Origin: Vibrio sp. RE88
GTDB lineage: Bacteria; Pseudomonadota; Gammaproteobacteria; Enterobacterales; Vibrionaceae
Assembly: GCF_013113835.1 (NCBI RefSeq)
Contig: NZ_VTYQ01000008.1
Location: 124,001-188,000 of the forward strand
Length of the DNA stretch: 64,000 nt
Reading direction: 5' to 3'
Position numbers and translations under genes: made by a program. Shown here piece by piece: positions 61,901 to 64,000 of the stretch. The notes beneath the pieces were generated by a model. It was not told where the DNA came from. It made no database searches and saw nothing but the letters and a program-made list of their open reading frames with translations. Each line of letters opens with the position of its first letter. Within the stretch, counting starts at the first letter, position 1.

Positions 61901-62366
61901 GCGTTCATGGCCGGGTAAAGGTAGCGTGTTCTCAATTACACTCAATCGCAGTGCACAAGCTTTGGTACAGCCGCAAGCCACGCCTTCTGCTGCCATCTCT
62001 GACCTCAGTCACCTTAATGTACTTTGTGTCGACAATGAGCCGGAAATCTTGGTTGGAATGGAAAACTTGCTGGCGCGCTGGGGGTGTAATGTGCGCACGG
62101 CGACCGATATTGTCACCAGCCTGAAGTGTCTAGATGAAGAGTGGCTGCCGGATGTGATTCTCTCCGACTATCGTCTCGATAATGGCCGTACCGGGCTTGA
62201 AGTGCTACAACAATGTCGCTTGCGCTTAGGGGATAGCTTTGAAGGGGTGATCATCAGTGCTGACCGAACCAACGACATGATGGATGGCATTAAATCCAAC
62301 GGATTCGGCTTTATTCCTAAGCCAGTTAAACCGCTCAAACTCAGGGCAATTCTGAATCGGGTCTAG
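58938..62366 (+). CDS. crbS: Hybrid sensor kinase CrbS (SLC5 transporter domain, PAS, HisKA, HATPase, receiver)
   Basis: A 1142-residue membrane sensor kinase. Residues 1-about 500 form a sodium/solute symporter (SLC5) domain of about 13 segments (WYGDKQHRWLARWRPWIYSL at the start). A PAS domain follows at about 640-760. The HisKA phospho-acceptor is His798 in AVSHDLMQPLNAARL, then an HATPase with GLGLGLAISKG, then a receiver with Asp1077 in SDYR. CrbS controls acs in V. cholerae through CrbR, a response regulator not in this window. The start ATG has AAGGAAATCAG upstream. Confidence 0.9.
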   Translation: MQGWLVITVSLMYLGLLFLIAWYGDKQHRWLARWRPWIYSLSIAVYCTSWTFYGTVGQASNNPWSFLPIYIAPILVFTLGWRVLARLIITAKREHITSIADFIAARYGKSQGLAVAVTLIAVAGILPYIALQLRGITMGLEIVSPELSVAFETQGMDVSWFVVGALAIFTMLFGTRHIDNTEHHRGMMMAIAFESIVKLVAFLAVGCFILYLALNRSDIELMSIASDTYQSPNLPTLLIHTVLTMMAIVCLPRQFHTMVVENERAQDLHTARWLFPVYLVLMGIFVLPIAWVGQGLLSSASPDTYVISLPMAVGAQDIALLAFLGGTSAASGMVIVSTIALAIMVSNDLVMPLLLRRMKLAQRNHRHFSGLLLVIRRGLILLLLLGAWGFYQALGNIHSLSAIGFLSFAAITQFAPALLGGMYWRNGNRKGVYVGLAFGFGLWLITLMSQTDMLAGDANSNFLLWLVTPPEALQAAGIKGSDWGIVLSVTVNALCYVLVSLMTRSSLSERLQSASFVGTPMPESENISLYQSRVTVGELEMLAARFVGRQRVRSAFEQYWAQQHETMLPNQQAPASLIRHTERVLAGVFGASSAKLVLTSALQGRNMQLEEVATIVDEASELYDFSRGLLQGAIEHIGQGIAVVDKQLRLVAWNQRYLELFVFPQGLIQVGRPIADVIRHNAEQGLCGPGDPEDHVRRRIYHLEQGTRHTSSRVRPDGRVIEVQGNPMPGGGFVMSFTDITVFRDAEQALKDANESLEERVHERTQELEQLNKQLVSATQRSEHESQSKSRFLAAVSHDLMQPLNAARLFASSLSEVAQEEETKRLSKHIESALEAAEDLIGDLLDISRLESGKLDINVHGFAINDVLSNLNAEFSALAKQQGIEFEMVPSQLIVQSDPKLLRRVVQNFLTNAFRYNPKGKVVLGVRRVGQQARIEVWDNGTGIDEDKQQEIFEEFTRGSQVRSDQGLGLGLAISKGIAHVLGHQISMRSWPGKGSVFSITLNRSAQALVQPQATPSAAISDLSHLNVLCVDNEPEILVGMENLLARWGCNVRTATDIVTSLKCLDEEWLPDVILSDYRLDNGRTGLEVLQQCRLRLGDSFEGVIISADRTNDMMDGIKSNGFGFIPKPVKPLKLRAILNRV

Positions 62367-62419
62367 GGTCGAAAGTATCCTGTGGTGTGCCTGAATATGA
62401 CTCTGCGCATCTAAATAAA

Positions 62420-62447
62420 AAGGGTTGACGTTTTCACGTCAACCCTT
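62420..62447 (-). terminator. Terminator after the small membrane protein gene
   Basis: A 12-bp stem, aagggttgacgt / acgtcaaccctt, with a tttc loop. The T-run (ttttattta) is on the minus strand, so it serves the leftward gene. Confidence 0.85.
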
Positions 62448-62466
62448 CGACTGTTCTAGTTTCCGC

Positions 62467-62949
62467 TTACTCAGTAAACAGTGTTTCGTATTTCACAAAT
62501 GCGGTTTGCGTTTCCCCATAATACAGCGTGCCGTCAGATTGAATCACCACTCTTAACCAACTGTCCTCTGATGTGGGTTTAGGCAGCGTGATATACCAGT
62601 TTTGCCCGGCTTGATCGGCTGGCTGCATGTTGATTGGCTGCGCGTTCTGATCTTGGCTGTCGACCAAAGAAAGTTTAACTCCTTCGAGAGCGTAAGCAGC
62701 ATGCAATGACAGCTCAAGACTCTCATCGGTGAGCTTCTCAGAGCGGAACTTGACCTTAAAGTCTCCATTTTCCATATCGCACAAACCACTGGTGTAGCGG
62801 CAGTTTGATTTGCTGACCAGCTTGTAGCTCTGGCCTTCTTTCGCGGCATGGGGTTTTTCGCTGACTGCCATATCAGTGCCGAAATAGGCAATAATGGACA
62901 GAATCGGTGCAATCAAAAGAGCGACAATAAAGTGCTTATTTTTGAACAT
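62467..62949 (-). CDS. Uncharacterised membrane-anchored protein next to actP
   Basis: I do not recognise a named family. The 160-residue protein has one N-terminal membrane segment (about 7-25) or uncleaved signal, and a periplasmic-facing mature part. Two Cys residues, in SNCRYTSGLCDMENGDF, could form a disulfide. The remainder is beta-rich with LSLVDSQDQNAQP and WYITLPKPTSEDSWLR. It lies between crbS and actP, has its own terminator on the left, and a terminator separates it from actP on the right. A role near the acetate permease is inferred only from position. Confidence 0.7.
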   Translation of the reverse strand: MFKNKHFIVALLIAPILSIIAYFGTDMAVSEKPHAAKEGQSYKLVSKSNCRYTSGLCDMENGDFKVKFRSEKLTDESLELSLHAAYALEGVKLSLVDSQDQNAQPINMQPADQAGQNWYITLPKPTSEDSWLRVVIQSDGTLYYGETQTAFVKYETLFTE

Positions 62950-63006
62950 CTTGGCTTCCTTGCGACAACATTTCGAAACTACGGTAACTGAATTAAGAGC
63001 AATAAA

Positions 63007-63040
63007 AAAGCCCCGGACGGGTCGTCCCGTGAGGGGCTTT
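63007..63040 (-). terminator. Terminator after actP
   Basis: An outer stem aaagcccc / ggggcttt and an inner stem acggg / cccgt, with T-run on the minus strand, about 17 bp after the actP stop. Confidence 0.88.
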
Positions 63041-63056
63041 GATAGTTAAGTGTAGA

Positions 63057-64000
63057 TTAGTGATCTACCGCATCACCAGCGCCTGCTGGAACACGAACGT
63101 GCTCGACCAAATCTTTCACTTCTTGTGGTGTTTCTGCCGTGACTCTCGATACCGCGAATGCAACTAGGAAGTTGAATAGCGCACCGATAGCACCGAAGGC
63201 ATTAGGTTCGATACCTAAGAACCAGTTGCTGCCCCAGCTTTCTAGGTACTTCCAGTCAGCGATGAACAAGATGCCTTTGTGCTGGAATACGTAGAACAGA
63301 GTGATGGTGATACCTGCGATCATACCGGCAATCGCGCCTTCCTTGTTGATGCTCTTGCTGAAGATACCCATCATCAAGGCTGGGAAGATGGACGAGGCTG
63401 CCAGACCGAAGGCCAGTGCCACCGTACCAGCGGCAAAGCCAGGCGGATTTAGCCCCAGATAGCCGGCTACAGCAATTGCGACCGCCATGGATATCCGGCT
63501 CGCCAGCAGCTCTTTCTTCTCAGAGATATTTGGATTAATCACACCTTTGATTAAGTCATGGGATATCGCCGAGGATATGGCCAGCAGCAGACCAGCAGCG
63601 GTGGACAGAGCAGCGGCTAAACCACCCGCAGCAACCAGTGCAATGACCCAGTTAGGCAGCTTGGCAATTTCTGGGTTCGCCAGAACCATGATGTCGCGGT
63701 CAACTTTCAGCTCATTGGTTTCAGCATTTGATGTGTACTGGATGTTGCCATCGCCATTCTTATCATCAAAACCAAGTAGGCCAGTTTTTTCCCAGTTTTT
63801 AAACCAATCCGGACGTTCATCGTAAGCGAGATTCTGACCTGGAGCCGGGTTAACCGTATCCATTAGGTTTAGACGCGCCATGGCAGATACCGCAGGTGCA
63901 GTCGTGTATAGAATCGCGATGAATAATAGTGCCCAGCCTGCTGACGTACGTGCATCACGCACTTTCGGTACCGTGAAGAAGCGGATGATAACGTGCGGCA
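63057..64000 (-). CDS. actP: Cation/acetate symporter ActP, C-terminal part (5' end outside window)
   Basis: The reading frame continues open past the right end of the window, so about 313 C-terminal residues are present of a family of about 550-590. ActP is an SLC5 sodium/acetate symporter. The visible part includes several membrane segments, TTAPAVSAMARLN, STAAGLLLAISSAISHDLIKG (a family hallmark with SS-ISHD) and SVFAVA-like stretches near the end. The mature tail is hydrophilic (EHVRVPAGAGDAVDH). Its place near acs and crbS supports acetate use. Confidence 0.93.
   Translation of the reverse strand, partial: PHVIIRFFTVPKVRDARTSAGWALLFIAILYTTAPAVSAMARLNLMDTVNPAPGQNLAYDERPDWFKNWEKTGLLGFDDKNGDGNIQYTSNAETNELKVDRDIMVLANPEIAKLPNWVIALVAAGGLAAALSTAAGLLLAISSAISHDLIKGVINPNISEKKELLASRISMAVAIAVAGYLGLNPPGFAAGTVALAFGLAASSIFPALMMGIFSKSINKEGAIAGMIAGITITLFYVFQHKGILFIADWKYLESWGSNWFLGIEPNAFGAIGALFNFLVAFAVSRVTAETPQEVKDLVEHVRVPAGAGDAVDH

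Overview
The window is a chromosomal segment of a Vibrio species (Gammaproteobacteria, Vibrionaceae). This rests on gene content and protein sequences that I recognise: aphA (the Vibrio low-density quorum-sensing regulator), the CrbS-type acetate sensor kinase next to acs and actP, Vibrio-type frdABCD, a short FtsN, and the order metF-metL-metB/metJ, rpmE-priA-cytR-ftsN-hslVU, frd-epmA, secB-gpsA-cysE-aphA-ppc and prmA-dusB-fis-purHD familiar from Vibrio genomes. It is nearly all core genome. I see no rRNA, tRNA, CRISPR array, insertion sequence or integron. Species assignment is not possible by eye.

Layout. 0-0.6 kb: 3' end of groL. 0.7-9.4 kb: glpX, zapB, the methionine regulon (metF, metL, metB, metJ, with tandem MetJ boxes at both promoters), a malic enzyme and rpmE. 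9.7-16.7 kb: priA, cytR, ftsN, the heat-shock protease hslVU behind a clear sigma-32-type promoter, and a nitroreductase-family gene. 16.8-21.5 kb: fumarate reductase frdABCD (minus strand) divergent from epmA, with a CRP/FNR-like palindrome between them.

21.5-30.8 kb is the one accessory-looking block. Two divergent operons encode polysaccharide secretion/assembly proteins: YjbH-, GfcC/YjbG-, YjbF- and GfcA/YjbE-like proteins on the minus strand, and Wzi-, SLBB/Wza- and Wzz-like proteins on the plus strand. There is no glycosyltransferase, polymerase or flippase. It sits between epmA and the rhodanese-secB-gpsA-cysE block, which from memory are adjacent in V. cholerae. It carries a strong terminator after the small first gene, a 9-bp tandem repeat inside that gene and perfect palindromes in the divergent promoter region.

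30.9-43.8 kb: rhodanese, secB, gpsA, cysE, aphA (with a LuxR/HapR-like operator upstream), ppc, a uracil-DNA-glycosylase-family gene overlapping a 2-hydroxyacid dehydrogenase, yjaG, a CNNM/CBS membrane protein, hupA, yjaH and purD. 44-52.5 kb: purH, zntR, a PAS-GGDEF cyclase, fis, dusB, prmA, accC, accB and aroQ.

52.8-64 kb is an acetate-use cluster: acs, a DnaQ-like exonuclease, a cNMP/CBS/DUF294 protein, an MFS transporter, a giant SLC5-histidine kinase-receiver hybrid (CrbS), a small membrane-anchored protein and the 3' part of actP. Together these genes take up, activate and sense acetate. Several minus-strand starts were moved inward from the longest reading frame on the basis of Shine-Dalgarno sequences and family N-termini.
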